Shown piece by piece: positions 25,836 to 34,488 of a DNA stretch of 64,000 nucleotides. Where the stretch lies: the NCBI RefSeq assembly GCF_002814235.1, contig NZ_PHSU01000025.1, positions 1-64,000 of the forward strand. The letters are read 5' to 3'. The notes below the pieces were generated by a model that was given only the letters and a program-made list of their open reading frames with translations, had not been told where the DNA came from and ran no database searches. Position numbers and translations under genes: made by a program. This DNA is from Pseudomonas sp. QS1027. Lineage in GTDB: Bacteria > Pseudomonadota > Gammaproteobacteria > Pseudomonadales > Pseudomonadaceae. The stretch's first letter is position 1. Every line of letters begins with the position of its first letter.

Positions 25836-26645
25836 TCAGCCTTCCCAACCGGCCTGGTACAGCTTGCCGTGGGCTTTATCCAGGGCGGCACGGACCACCG
25901 GCGAATGCTGGTAGATATCGACGAACTTGATCAGCCGCGGGTCGGTTTTCTCTTTCGGCTGGATCACGAACTGGATCACGTACTCCTTGTGATCGAGACC
26001 GTCGAACAGCAGCGCGGAGCCGGCGTCGAAGGTCTTCGCCAGGCGGATATAGGCCGGGTAGCCCTGGACCAGATCGGCGTCGTCGTAGGCGCGCACCAGT
26101 TGCACGGCTTCGACCTGGAGGATCTTGATCTTTTTCGGGTTGCCGATGATGTCGTCTTCGGTGGCCTTGTAGCCGACGCCGGGTTTGAGGGTGATCAGCC
26201 CGGCCTTGGCCAGCAGTTGCAGGCCGCGACCGCCGTTGATCGGGTCGTTGGCAATGGCCACGGTGGCGCCTTGTGGCAGCTCGTCGAAGCTTTTGTATTT
26301 CTTCGAGTAGAGACCGACGTTGTTGATGATCCCGGGGGCGAAAGGTTCCAGGTCGAAACCGGCAGCAGCCTTGGCGTTTTCCAGGAAGGGAATGTGCTGG
26401 AAGTAGTTCACGTCGATATCGCCAGCGGCGAGGCTGACGTTGGGCGCGATCCAGTCGGTGAACTCAACCAGTTCGACTTTCAGACCTTGTTTGCCGGCTT
26501 CTTCAACGGCGGCCTCCAGGGGGATGGCGAAGGCGGCGGTGGTGCCGACCTTGAGCGGGGCGTCGGCGGCATGAGCGATGGCGCTGAAGAGGCCGAGGGC
26601 CAGGACCAGTGCTTTGACTGGTTGGGTGAGGCGTGTTGTTTTCAT
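25836..26645 (-). CDS. metQ: MetQ/NlpA-family substrate-binding protein
   Basis: This 269-residue periplasmic binding protein has a signal peptide ending HAADA near residue 27. There is no lipobox cysteine, unlike E. coli MetQ. Family stretches are VNYFQHIPFL, GATVAIANDPINGGRGLQLL and AGLITLKPGVG. It is the first gene of metQNI. A second, unlinked MetQ homologue is at 53932-54714; the two differ clearly, which suggests different ligands. Confidence 0.9.
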   Translation of the reverse strand: MKTTRLTQPVKALVLALGLFSAIAHAADAPLKVGTTAAFAIPLEAAVEEAGKQGLKVELVEFTDWIAPNVSLAAGDIDVNYFQHIPFLENAKAAAGFDLEPFAPGIINNVGLYSKKYKSFDELPQGATVAIANDPINGGRGLQLLAKAGLITLKPGVGYKATEDDIIGNPKKIKILQVEAVQLVRAYDDADLVQGYPAYIRLAKTFDAGSALLFDGLDHKEYVIQFVIQPKEKTDPRLIKFVDIYQHSPVVRAALDKAHGKLYQAGWEG

Positions 26646-26688
26646 GATGGGTTTCCAGTCATAGGGTTTGGGGTGTCTGGGCGGGCCT

Positions 26689-26781
26689 CTTCGCGGGCAA
26701 GCACCGCTCCCACAGTTTTGAGCGGTACCTGATTATTGTGTACGACCGCCCCCCTTGTGGGAGCGGAGCTTGCCCGCGAAG
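26689..26781. repeat. REPIN: inverted pair of REP elements (GCGGGCAAGC class)
   Basis: CTTCGCGGGCAAGCACCGCT (26689 on) is mirrored by a right arm ending CTTGCCCGCGAAG (26754-26781). It separates the dszA-like gene from metQ, so the two transcription units are probably distinct. Confidence 0.85.
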
Positions 26782-26824
26782 ACGACAGAACAGACGCTGC
26801 AGTATCAAAGGGTGACTCAGGCTC

Positions 26825-28180
26825 TCAGGACCGGCGATAACCCGCTCCGGCATGCTGCACCGGCAGATGCGCCTCACCGTGGAACAGCTTTTCACGCAAG
26901 GTCCCCTGGTCATAAGCGGTCTTGTACGACCCGCGCCGCTGCAATTCCGGAATCACCAGCTCGATAAAGTCCACATAGCTTTCCGGAGTGACGATGCGTG
27001 TCAGGTTGAAGCCATCCAGCCCGGTTTCGGCGATCCACGACTCCAGTTCATCAGCCACCTGCCCGGCCGAGCCGACCACGGTGAAATAGCGCCCGCCCAA
27101 GGCGTGCTGCTCCAGCAATTTGCGCCGGGTCCAGTCATTGTTCTGCAGGTTCCTGGTCGCCGACTGGATCGCATTGCTCTTCACGTACTGGATCGGCTCA
27201 TCCAGTTCGTACTCGGCAAAATCAATCGCGGTAGACGCGGAAAAATGCGCCACCCCGGCCTCCGCACTGGCATACCCCAGGTACTCGGCATGCTTGGCCC
27301 AGGCCGCGTCCTCGGTCTCGCCGACAATCACGTTCAAGCCCATGAATACCTTGACGCCTTCGGGATCACGTCCGGCCGCCACCGCGCTGGCGCGCACCTT
27401 GTCCACCTGGACCTTGGTCGCGGCCTTGTTCTGCCCGCTGATAAATACGCACTCGGCATGTCGCCCGGCGAACTCCAGGCCACGCTCCGAACTGCCGGCC
27501 TGGAACAGCACCGGCGTGCGCTGCGGCGAAGGCTCGCAGAGGTGATAACCCTCCACCTGATAGAACTCGCCGGCGTGCTGCACCTTGTGCACCTTCTCCG
27601 GCTGGGCGTAGATCCGCCGGGCCGGATCGTTGAGCACCGCGTCGTTTTCCCAGCTGCCTTCCCAGAGTTTGTAGAGCACCTCCAGGTACTCGTCGGCCTG
27701 GTCGTAGCGCCGGTCATGTTCGACCTGTTCCTTGAGGCCCATGGCCCGGGCGGCGCTGTCGAGATAACCGGTGACGATGTTCCAGCCGACCCGCCCACGG
27801 CTCAGATGGTCGAGCGTCGACATCCGCCGGGCAAACAGGTACGGCGCCTCGTAAGTGAGGTTGGCGGTCAGGCCGAAGCCGAGGTTTTTCGTCACCGCCG
27901 CCATCGCCGAAACCAGCAGCAGCGGATCGTTGACCGGCAACTGGATCGACTCCCGCAGCGGCACCTCCACCGACCCCTGGTACACGTCGTAGACCCCGAC
28001 GATATCGGCGATAAACAGACCGTCGAACAGACCACGCTCCAGCAGCTGCGCCAACTCGGTCCAGTATTCCAGCGTCTTGTACTGGGTCGAGTTGTCCCGC
28101 GGATGGGTCCACAAGCCGTGGTTGATATGCCCGATGCAGTTCATGTTGAAGGCATTGAGCAGGATCTTTTTCTTCGCCAT
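26825..28180 (-). CDS. FMNH2-dependent monooxygenase, NtaA/SnaA/DszA family
   Basis: This 451-residue luciferase-like flavin monooxygenase has NAFNMNCIGHINHGLWTHP at the N-terminus, LDHLSRGRVGWNIVTGYLDS and FQAGSSERGLEFAGRHAE, hallmarks of the NtaA/DszA group that cleaves C-S or C-N bonds using reduced flavin from a partner reductase. No reductase is adjacent; SsuE could serve. Its start overlaps the stop of the SfnB-like gene by one base (TGATG). The operon context (two SfnB homologues, met-type transporter) points to sulfur scavenging; the exact substrate is unknown. Confidence 0.9.
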   Translation of the reverse strand: MAKKKILLNAFNMNCIGHINHGLWTHPRDNSTQYKTLEYWTELAQLLERGLFDGLFIADIVGVYDVYQGSVEVPLRESIQLPVNDPLLLVSAMAAVTKNLGFGLTANLTYEAPYLFARRMSTLDHLSRGRVGWNIVTGYLDSAARAMGLKEQVEHDRRYDQADEYLEVLYKLWEGSWENDAVLNDPARRIYAQPEKVHKVQHAGEFYQVEGYHLCEPSPQRTPVLFQAGSSERGLEFAGRHAECVFISGQNKAATKVQVDKVRASAVAAGRDPEGVKVFMGLNVIVGETEDAAWAKHAEYLGYASAEAGVAHFSASTAIDFAEYELDEPIQYVKSNAIQSATRNLQNNDWTRRKLLEQHALGGRYFTVVGSAGQVADELESWIAETGLDGFNLTRIVTPESYVDFIELVIPELQRRGSYKTAYDQGTLREKLFHGEAHLPVQHAGAGYRRS

Positions 28181-29373
28181 CAGATGGTCCCCCGCAGCGG
28201 TGGGTTTTCCGCATTGAGGTAGTAGTTGCCCACCGCGTGGTACTTCCAGCGCACCGGGTCATGCAGGGTGTGCACCCGCGCATTGCGCCAGTGGCGATCC
28301 AGCCCGTGCTCGGCCAGGGTCGCCTGGCTGCCGGCCAGTTCGAACAGGCTGCTGCCGGCCGCCAGGGAGATTTCGGTGCTGATGGCCCGTGCTTCGGCAA
28401 CGGCAATCGAGGCCGCCGCGACGGTTTCGGCATTGGTCTCGGCCTGGGCCAGGTCGAGGTATTCACCGGCCCGCTCCAGCAAGGCTTCGGCGGCGTGCAG
28501 GCGAATGCTCAGGTGGCCGATGCTCTTGAGGGTCAACGGATCTTCAGTGGCCTTGTCGCTGCCGGCATCGATCCAGGGCCGCGTGCGCGTGCGGACAAAG
28601 TGCAAGGTGTCTTCATAGGCGGCGCGGGCAATGCCGGTGTCGATGGCCGCATGGAGAATCTGCGCCAGCGGACCGACCGGGGTCGGACGTTCGAAGGCGG
28701 TTTGAAAAGGAATCACGTCTTCGGCGGCGACATACACGTCCTCGAACACCACCGAACCGCTGCCGGTGGTGCGCTGGCCAAAACCGCTCCAGTCGTCGAT
28801 CACATTGAGGCCGGCGCTGTCACGCGGCACGAAGGCCAACTGCTGGACACCCTGCTCATCCACCACCGAGGTCGGGATGCGCTGGGCATACAAGGCGCCC
28901 GTGGCGTAGAACTTGCGACCGTTGATGCGGTAGCCGTCGCCGTCCCGGCGCAAGCGGGTGACACGGTCATGGGCGGTCTTGGTCCCCAGTTCGGCCAGGG
29001 CATTGCCAAAGCGCCGCCCCGCGAGCACCTCGGCATACAGGCGGCGTTTCTGCGCCTCGCTGCCGTTGACCCGCAACACTTCCAGGGCATAGAAATGGTT
29101 CTGTGGAATCTGCCCCAGGGAGGCATCGGCCTCGGCGATCAGTTGCGTCACCTTGGCCAGGGTCACGTTGGACACGCCGGCACCGCCGTAGGCCTTCGGC
29201 ACGCTGATACCCCAGAGGCCGGAGCGGGAAAACACCTCCAGCTCGGCCAGCGGCAGGCGCCGTTCACGGTCGCGCAGGATGCTGTCGCGCTTGAAGTCTT
29301 CGGCCAGGTCGCTGGCCACGATCAGGGCTTGCTCGTCGCTGCTGATGACCGCGACGTGTTGAGAAAAAGTCAT
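28180..29373 (-). CDS. sfnB: SfnB-family acyl-CoA dehydrogenase-like oxidoreductase (second copy)
   Basis: This 397-residue flavoprotein of the acyl-CoA dehydrogenase fold belongs to the SfnB/DszC branch associated with sulfur acquisition. Visible features are GGAGVSNVTLAKVTQLIAEAD, ALAELGTKTAHDRVTRLRRD, IDDWSGFGQRTTGSGSVVFED and LDRHWRNARVHTLHDPVRWKYHAVG near the C-terminus. Start at 29373 has a CTGGAG ribosome site. Such enzymes work with reduced flavin and oxygen on sulfur compounds such as dimethyl sulfone or dibenzothiophene relatives. The substrate here is unknown. Confidence 0.87.
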   Translation of the reverse strand: MTFSQHVAVISSDEQALIVASDLAEDFKRDSILRDRERRLPLAELEVFSRSGLWGISVPKAYGGAGVSNVTLAKVTQLIAEADASLGQIPQNHFYALEVLRVNGSEAQKRRLYAEVLAGRRFGNALAELGTKTAHDRVTRLRRDGDGYRINGRKFYATGALYAQRIPTSVVDEQGVQQLAFVPRDSAGLNVIDDWSGFGQRTTGSGSVVFEDVYVAAEDVIPFQTAFERPTPVGPLAQILHAAIDTGIARAAYEDTLHFVRTRTRPWIDAGSDKATEDPLTLKSIGHLSIRLHAAEALLERAGEYLDLAQAETNAETVAAASIAVAEARAISTEISLAAGSSLFELAGSQATLAEHGLDRHWRNARVHTLHDPVRWKYHAVGNYYLNAENPPLRGTI

Positions 29374-29396
29374 GTGTTTCTCCAGAGGTCTGGTCG

Positions 29397-30638
29397 TCAA
29401 ATCCAGGAATGCCGGGCCGGCAAACTGCCGTTCAGGTGATAGGCGCCCACGGCGTGGTATTTCCAGCGCACCGGGTCGTGCAGGGTGTGCACCCGGGCGT
29501 TGCGCCAGTGCCGGTCGAGGTTGAACTCGGCCAGGGTGGCGCGGCTGCCGGCCAACTCGAACAGCTTCTCGCTGGCGAGCAGGGCGATTTCAGTGGTGAG
29601 GACCTTGGCTTCGGCCACGGCAATCGAGGCACGCGCGGCAGAAGCCGCATCCACCGGCTTGGCGCTGACCTGGTCGAGCACCTGCCCGGCCTTGCGCAGC
29701 AGCGCCTCGGCGGCGTGCAGTTCGATTTTCAATTTGCCGATATCGGCAATCACGTAGAGGTCGTCACTGGCGCGCTCGACCTTGGCATCGACCCACGGCC
29801 GCGAACGCTCGCGGATAAAGGCGATGCTGTCGTCGATGGCCCCACGGGCGATGCCCGCGTCGATGGCGGCCTGGATCAGTTGCGAGTAGGCGCCCTGGAT
29901 ATTCGGCACCTCGCCCTGGCGCCAGTTGTCCACCACGTCTTCCGCTTCCACCCGCACCTGGTTCAACAAGACGGTGCCGCTGGCGGTGGTGCGCTGGCCG
30001 AAGCCCGACCAGTCGTCGACGATGCGCAAGCCCGGCGTGCCACGCCGGACGAAGGCCATGACCTGCCGCCCTTCGTCGTTGATCGCCTTGACCGCCACCC
30101 AGTGGGCGAACAGGGCGCCGGTGGAATAGAACTTCTGGCCGCTGATGACCAAACCGTCACCGTCGGCGGTGATCCGGGTCTTGAGCTCCAGGGTGTTTTT
30201 CGTGCCGCGTTCCGGCCCGGCATTACCGATGCGCCAGCCTTCCAGCACGCTCTGGAACAGCTGCTTCTTCTGGCGTTCGGTGGCGGTGCCCAGCAGCAAC
30301 TGAAGAATGCCGAACTGGTTCTGGGGGATCTGCCCGAGCGCCGGATCGGCGGCGGAAATGATCGCAAAGACTTCGGCCACGGTGACAAAGGATACCTGTG
30401 GACCGCCGTACTCACGGGGAATCGTGATGCTGCCCAGGCCGCTGCGGGTGAACTGCTCGATCTCGGCCCAGGGCAGCTTGCGCTGACGGTCGCGGCGCGC
30501 GGCCTGCAAGCGGGCAGCCTCGGCCAGCTCATGGGCGGCCTGCAAGGCTTCGGCGTCGTTGCGCAGCACGCGGGCCGGGAGCAACAACGGGGCAATATCC
30601 AGGTCGCTCTGGACCTGTGCTTCATGCAAATTAGACAT
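29397..30638 (-). CDS. sfnB: SfnB-family acyl-CoA dehydrogenase-like oxidoreductase (first copy)
   Basis: This 413-residue paralogue is of the same family as the following gene; both end in nearly the same block (LDRHWRNARVHTLHDPVRWKYHAVG). The start at 30638 (MSNLHEAQVQ) has an ACGGAG ribosome site; an upstream frame of 42 residues lacks family similarity. Central motifs are GGPQVSFVTVAEVFAIISAADP, NAGPERGTKNTLELKTRI and VDDWSGFGQRTTASGTVLLNQV. It is the first gene of a three-gene unit with the second SfnB homologue and the DszA-like monooxygenase. Confidence 0.87.
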   Translation of the reverse strand: MSNLHEAQVQSDLDIAPLLLPARVLRNDAEALQAAHELAEAARLQAARRDRQRKLPWAEIEQFTRSGLGSITIPREYGGPQVSFVTVAEVFAIISAADPALGQIPQNQFGILQLLLGTATERQKKQLFQSVLEGWRIGNAGPERGTKNTLELKTRITADGDGLVISGQKFYSTGALFAHWVAVKAINDEGRQVMAFVRRGTPGLRIVDDWSGFGQRTTASGTVLLNQVRVEAEDVVDNWRQGEVPNIQGAYSQLIQAAIDAGIARGAIDDSIAFIRERSRPWVDAKVERASDDLYVIADIGKLKIELHAAEALLRKAGQVLDQVSAKPVDAASAARASIAVAEAKVLTTEIALLASEKLFELAGSRATLAEFNLDRHWRNARVHTLHDPVRWKYHAVGAYHLNGSLPARHSWI

Positions 30639-30784
30639 CAACGCCACTCCGTGGCGTGCGCAATGCCCTGGCGATCCGCACAAGGGTGATTGTGTTCCTG
30701 ACCATACCGTCCTCATCTCTCTTTGGAAGCGTCGCGAAAGCGCGACGCCATAGAAATCAAACAAGTCCGGTGGTCCGGTGCATA

Positions 30785-30835
30785 TACCCTAAGCGCGTAT
30801 AAAAATTAAATAAACTAACCTTTGGGAATATGCAT
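30785..30835 (-). promoter_or_regulatory. AT-rich promoter region of the sfnB-sfnB-dszA unit with ATATTC motif
   Basis: On the minus strand ATATTC (complement GAATAT at 30826-30831) is followed by CCAAAGGTTAGTTTATTTAA. It is one of the recurring AT-rich motifs ahead of sulfur genes in this window, 190 bases upstream of the first coding start. Confidence 0.45.
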
Positions 30836-30849
30836 AGAAGGTCAGCCTC

Positions 30850-31605
30850 TCAGCCCCGGCAGGGCTGGGCGAGCTTGGGGAAAACCGGGCGCGGGGCCCT
30901 GATGTAGTGCCGGGCGCTGCCCACCCTGAGCCGCCGCGCCGGCGCCCAACGAGAGTTGTTGCCGACCCGGTCGATCACGCAGTAGGTGAGGTCCAGGCCA
31001 CTGTCTTCACCGGCTTCCTGGATCACCGCCGGTGGCACGAAGACCCGGACCGGCTTGCCGATGTCCTCGCCGGCGAGCTTGGGCAGGTCGAGGCGCACAT
31101 CGCCCCAGAGCAGGGTGATTTCGTCCTCGGCGGCCATGTTCAGATAGGGCGCCAGGGTCAGCGGTACGCCCCGGCGCATCTGGCTGGGGTTGACCCCGTA
31201 GCGCTGGATCGGCGCGGGAATGATCAGCGGCGCCAATCCCTGGTTTTCCTCGCCGAAGGGCTGGCCACCCGGGCAAGCGAGCTTGACCGGCACCTCGAGC
31301 CGGCGCGAACAGGCGCCGGCACTGCCCACCCGCAGGACCCGATAGTGGACCCGCGCCAGCCCGTCCAGGACGAAACTCTCCGGTACCCGCAAACTCAGCG
31401 ACTGGCCCACGTCATTGGCCGACACCTGCCGCGCCGTCACATAACAACCGTCCCAGAACAACTCGATCAGGTCGCCCTCATCCATGCCGACATAGGGCCG
31501 GACGACAATCGACAACTGCGCGGCGGCCAGCAGGCCAATACCACGCCCATGGGCCTGGGGGACGACAGGCGGAGCCAGCCGCAGGGTTTCCTGAAAATGA
31601 GTCAT
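30850..31605 (-). CDS. Hypothetical protein with two tandem beta-rich repeat domains
   Basis: This 251-residue protein belongs to no family I can name. Start 31605 has an AAGGA ribosome site. It has no signal peptide and no membrane segment. Two related modules are visible: residues of about 29-105 (LSIVVRPYVGMDEGDLIELFWDG ... VHYRVLRVGSAGACSRRLEV) and about 142-225 (LTLAPYLNMAAEDEITLLWGD ... LDLTYCVIDRVGNNSRWAPARRLRV). Each reads as a fold of alternating strands ending in Y-x-V-x-R-V-G-x-x-S-R, which looks Ig-like. Similar modules occur, as I recall, in large Pseudomonas surface or toxin-like proteins. No role in sulfur metabolism is evident. Confidence 0.7.
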   Translation of the reverse strand: MTHFQETLRLAPPVVPQAHGRGIGLLAAAQLSIVVRPYVGMDEGDLIELFWDGCYVTARQVSANDVGQSLSLRVPESFVLDGLARVHYRVLRVGSAGACSRRLEVPVKLACPGGQPFGEENQGLAPLIIPAPIQRYGVNPSQMRRGVPLTLAPYLNMAAEDEITLLWGDVRLDLPKLAGEDIGKPVRVFVPPAVIQEAGEDSGLDLTYCVIDRVGNNSRWAPARRLRVGSARHYIRAPRPVFPKLAQPCRG

Positions 31606-32016
31606 GCAAAAATCCTTTTTGTAGGGTAACGAAAAGTCCAACGTGCAGGCGCAGGCCTGGGCCGCATAAACAACCGTTGTCCTTGAACCTTAATAGGCGT
31701 CCTTACCGTCGAACATTCTGGAAGGCGCACGCGCAGTCCGGCGAACAGTTGGCCGAAACGTGCATACAGTCCTGATAACGTCGTGCAGGTTGTGAAGTGC
31801 AGCTAAGAGTTTTGCCGGGAAGGTGTCAAGCCATTAAGCCGTCAGGGCGGGGATCGCCCGGGAATTCGGACACTTCCTACTTTCGCAGTCGTTCGTGTGA
31901 AAGAAGAAGCAGGGGAAAGGCGGTAGTAAACAATTATCGCCCGATAGGCGATCAAACAACTTTTCAAAGCCGTCGTACTCATTCCCTGAGTACGCCTTAT
32001 TCAGTCAAGAAGTGTC
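31606..32016. other. Intergenic region without recognised gene
   Basis: About 410 bases separate the repeat protein and tcyN. A small open frame on the plus strand (31797-32042) has no ribosome site and a composition unlike a protein. The right half has more mixed base content than its surroundings. It should hold the promoter of the repeat-protein gene; I see no clear boxes or terminator. Confidence 0.5.
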
Positions 32017-32766
32017 CTACGTATTACCGAGAAACTTGCTGAGAAACTGCCGGGTGCGCTCTTCCTTGGGATTGGCAAACAGCGCCTTGGCTTCACCTTG
32101 TTCGACGATCACGCCCTTGTCGAAAAAGATCACCCGATTGGCCACATCCCGGGCAAAGCTCATTTCGTGGGTGACGATGACCATGGTGCGTTTTTCTTCG
32201 GCCAGGCCACGAATGGTTGCCAGCACTTCACCCACCAGTTCCGGGTCGAGGGCCGAAGTCGGCTCGTCGAACAGGATCACCTGCGGCTCCATCGCCAGCG
32301 CCCGGGCAATGGCCACCCGTTGTTGCTGACCACCGGAAAGCCTGCGCGGATAGGCGTCTTCCTTGCCTGCCAGGCCAACCTTGGCCAATAGCTTGCGGCC
32401 CAGGGCCAAGGCCTGGTCACGCGGGGTCTTCTTGACCACCAGCGGGCCTTCGATGACGTTCTCCAGCGCCGTGCGGTGGGGAAACAGGTTGAAGTTCTGG
32501 AACACGAAACCGACCTGCTGGCGCAGCTTGCGCACCAGGCCCAACTGCTGGTTCAGTGGACGGCTGCCATCGATTTCGATGTCGCCGACCTTGATCCGGC
32601 CGCTGGTGGGTTCCTCGAGGAAGTTCAGGCAACGCAGGAAGGTGGTCTTGCCGGAACCGCTGGGACCGATGATAGCGATCACCTCGCCGGCCTCGACCGT
32701 CAGGTCGATACCGTTGAGCACGGTCTGCCCTTTGAATTTCTTGGTCAGTTTTTCAACCACAATCAT
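32017..32766 (-). CDS. tcyN: L-cystine ABC transporter ATPase TcyN/YecC
   Basis: This is a 249-residue ATPase of the polar amino-acid uptake family with Walker A GPSGSGKTTFLRCL, signature LSGGQQQRVAIARAL and Walker B VILFDEPTSALDPELV. Start 32766 (MIVVEKLTKKF) lies four bases beyond the permease stop; an upstream start inside tcyL is rejected. With TcyL and TcyJ it imports cystine, a sulfur source. The same three genes adjoin dcyD in enterobacteria and pseudomonads. Confidence 0.9.
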   Translation of the reverse strand: MIVVEKLTKKFKGQTVLNGIDLTVEAGEVIAIIGPSGSGKTTFLRCLNFLEEPTSGRIKVGDIEIDGSRPLNQQLGLVRKLRQQVGFVFQNFNLFPHRTALENVIEGPLVVKKTPRDQALALGRKLLAKVGLAGKEDAYPRRLSGGQQQRVAIARALAMEPQVILFDEPTSALDPELVGEVLATIRGLAEEKRTMVIVTHEMSFARDVANRVIFFDKGVIVEQGEAKALFANPKEERTRQFLSKFLGNT

Positions 32767-32770
32767 GCTG

Positions 32771-33436
32771 TCAAGACTCCTGGTCATGCCGATTGACCCG
32801 CTCTTCCAGACGGTTCTGCAAGTGCGCGAGCAGGCTGGCAAGGACCCAATAGATCAGGGCGGCGGCAAGATACATGGTGAAAATTTCAAAGGTCCGGGCA
32901 GTAATCAGCTGGGCCTGGCGGAACAGTTCCGGTACCTGGATGGTCGCGGCCAATGCCGTGTCCTTGACCAGGGAAATGAAACTGTTGCCCAACGGCGGCA
33001 GGGCCGTGCGCGCGGCTTGCGGCAGGATCGCCCGGCGCAGGGTCTGCGCCCGCGACATGCCGATACTCGCCGCCGCTTCCCACTGGCCGCGCTCGATGGA
33101 GCTGATGGCGGCCCGGAGGATTTCACAGGCGTAGGCCGCCATGTTCAGCGAGAAGCCGATCAACGCGGCGGGCAGCGGGTCCAGCTCGATGCCCATCTGC
33201 GGCAGTCCGTAATAGATCACGAACAACTGGACCAGCAGGGGTGTGCCGCGAAAGAACGACACATAGACCCTGGCGATCCAGCTCACCGTCTTGAAGCGCG
33301 ACAGGCGCATCAAGGCCAGGCCGAAGCCCAGCAGCAAACCGAAGAACATTCCACCCAGGCTGAGGATGACCGTGTAGTACGCGCCCTCGAGCAGAAAGGG
33401 CGCGGAGTCCAACGCAAGCTGAAAAGCTGCTTCCAT
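32771..33436 (-). CDS. tcyL: L-cystine ABC transporter permease TcyL/YecS
   Basis: This 221-residue HisM-type permease has hydrophobic helices, the motif SFFRGTPLLVQLFVIYYGLPQ and the docking loop AASIGMSRAQTLRRAILPQAARTALPPLGN, both standard for polar amino-acid permeases. Its ATG shares a base with the tcyJ stop (TAATG). It forms the membrane channel of the cystine importer. Confidence 0.9.
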   Translation of the reverse strand: MEAAFQLALDSAPFLLEGAYYTVILSLGGMFFGLLLGFGLALMRLSRFKTVSWIARVYVSFFRGTPLLVQLFVIYYGLPQMGIELDPLPAALIGFSLNMAAYACEILRAAISSIERGQWEAAASIGMSRAQTLRRAILPQAARTALPPLGNSFISLVKDTALAATIQVPELFRQAQLITARTFEIFTMYLAAALIYWVLASLLAHLQNRLEERVNRHDQES

Positions 33437-34233
33437 TATTGAGTGACGTCAGCGTTGAAGTATTTTTCCGACAGCTTTTTCAAGGTGCCGTCAGCGCGCA
33501 GTTCGTCGATGGCCTTGTTCACCGCGGCCAGCAACTCGGGTTCGCCTTTACGCAGGGCGATACCGGCTTCCTGACGGGAGAACGGTTCACCGGAAACGGC
33601 CAGGGTGTCGTTGGTTTTCTTGATCAGTTCAAAGGCTGCCAGGCGGTCCACCAGAATTGCGTCGATACGGCCTACACGCAGGTCCTGGTACTTGGTCGGA
33701 TCATCGTCGTAAGTCTTGATGATGGCTTTCGGCACATTGTCCTTGAGCCATTGTTCATAGTTGGTGCCCAGGCCGACACCGACCTTGTGGCCCGCCAGAT
33801 CCTGGGCGGTCTTGAACTTGTCGGCGTCCTTCTTCTGCACCAGCGCCTGGATACCGGAAACGGTATAAGGCTCGGAGAAGTCATACTTCTTCTTGCGCTC
33901 TTCGGAGATGGTCACCTGGTTGATCACCGCGTCCAGGCGCTTGGACTCCAGGGCGGCGAGAATGCCGTCCCACTTGGTCGGTTGCAGCTTGACCTTCACA
34001 CCCAGTTTTTTCGCCAGGGCGTCGGAGAACTCGACCTCGAAGCCGGCCAGCTTGCCGTCGGCACCGATGAAGCTGAACGGTGGGTAGGTGCCTTCCAGGC
34101 CAACGTTGATGACGCCGGCCTTCTTGATGTTGTCCAGTTGCTCACCGGCAAAGGCCTGGCCGAGCAGTCCGGCACCGAGTACCAACCCCAGGCTGCCGAC
34201 CAGCAGACGCTTGCGAAATGCGGAAATATTCAT
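33436..34233 (-). CDS. tcyJ: Periplasmic L-cystine-binding protein TcyJ/FliY
   Basis: This 265-residue solute-binding protein has a signal peptide ending QAFA near residue 29. The mature part starts GEQLDNIKKAGVINVGLEGTYPPFSF, a hallmark of FliY/TcyJ, with VINQVTISEERKKKYDFSEPY further on. It binds cystine (and possibly related compounds such as diaminopimelate in enterobacteria) for the TcyL-TcyN complex. It is the first gene of tcyJLN. Confidence 0.9.
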   Translation of the reverse strand: MNISAFRKRLLVGSLGLVLGAGLLGQAFAGEQLDNIKKAGVINVGLEGTYPPFSFIGADGKLAGFEVEFSDALAKKLGVKVKLQPTKWDGILAALESKRLDAVINQVTISEERKKKYDFSEPYTVSGIQALVQKKDADKFKTAQDLAGHKVGVGLGTNYEQWLKDNVPKAIIKTYDDDPTKYQDLRVGRIDAILVDRLAAFELIKKTNDTLAVSGEPFSRQEAGIALRKGEPELLAAVNKAIDELRADGTLKKLSEKYFNADVTQ

Positions 34234-34359
34234 GACGAGCCCCGTGTGTATTCTTATGGGTGGGAACGCGAATCTGACGTGCTGAAGAGCAGCGTCAATC
34301 CTGCCTTAAAGCGGCGCTGGCGTCTCGCGCCAAATCGCCTGCGCCGCGACTATAGCGAG

Positions 34360-34412
34360 CGCTTAATATTCTATAAAATAATAAAAAACTATTTGTATAT
34401 TCTATTTTATTA
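34360..34412 (-). promoter_or_regulatory. AT-rich tcyJ promoter region with two ATATTC copies
   Basis: ATATTC occurs at 34366-34371 and again at 34397-34402, 31 bases apart (three helical turns), inside a strongly AT-rich stretch upstream of tcyJ. The paired copies suggest cooperative binding of a starvation regulator (inference). Confidence 0.5.
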
Positions 34413-34418
34413 CCTGCT

Positions 34419-34470
34419 GACACCCGAATTGGTGTCGGGCTGCCCCGCTCCCAGCAGGGAGCGGGGCAGC
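34419..34470 (-). terminator. Two consecutive strong hairpins after dcyD
   Basis: A 14-pair perfect stem, GCTGCCCCGCTCCC (34439-34452) with GGGAGCGGGGCAGC (34457-34470), is followed on the minus strand by GACACC/GGTGTC (34419-34436). There is no U-tract, so it may block exonucleases or be a weak terminator separating dcyD from tcyJ. Confidence 0.5.
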
Positions 34471-34488
34471 CTCACGCTCAGAGTCGGG

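Noticed and set aside
30639..30760. Possible sigma-54 (-24/-12) promoter ahead of the sfnB unit
   Set aside because: I looked for GG and GC ten bases apart with the usual flanks and found no convincing match.
31797..32042. Small plus-strand frame in the gap before tcyN
   Set aside because: Overlaps the end of tcyN, has no ribosome site and an irregular Ser/Arg-rich sequence.
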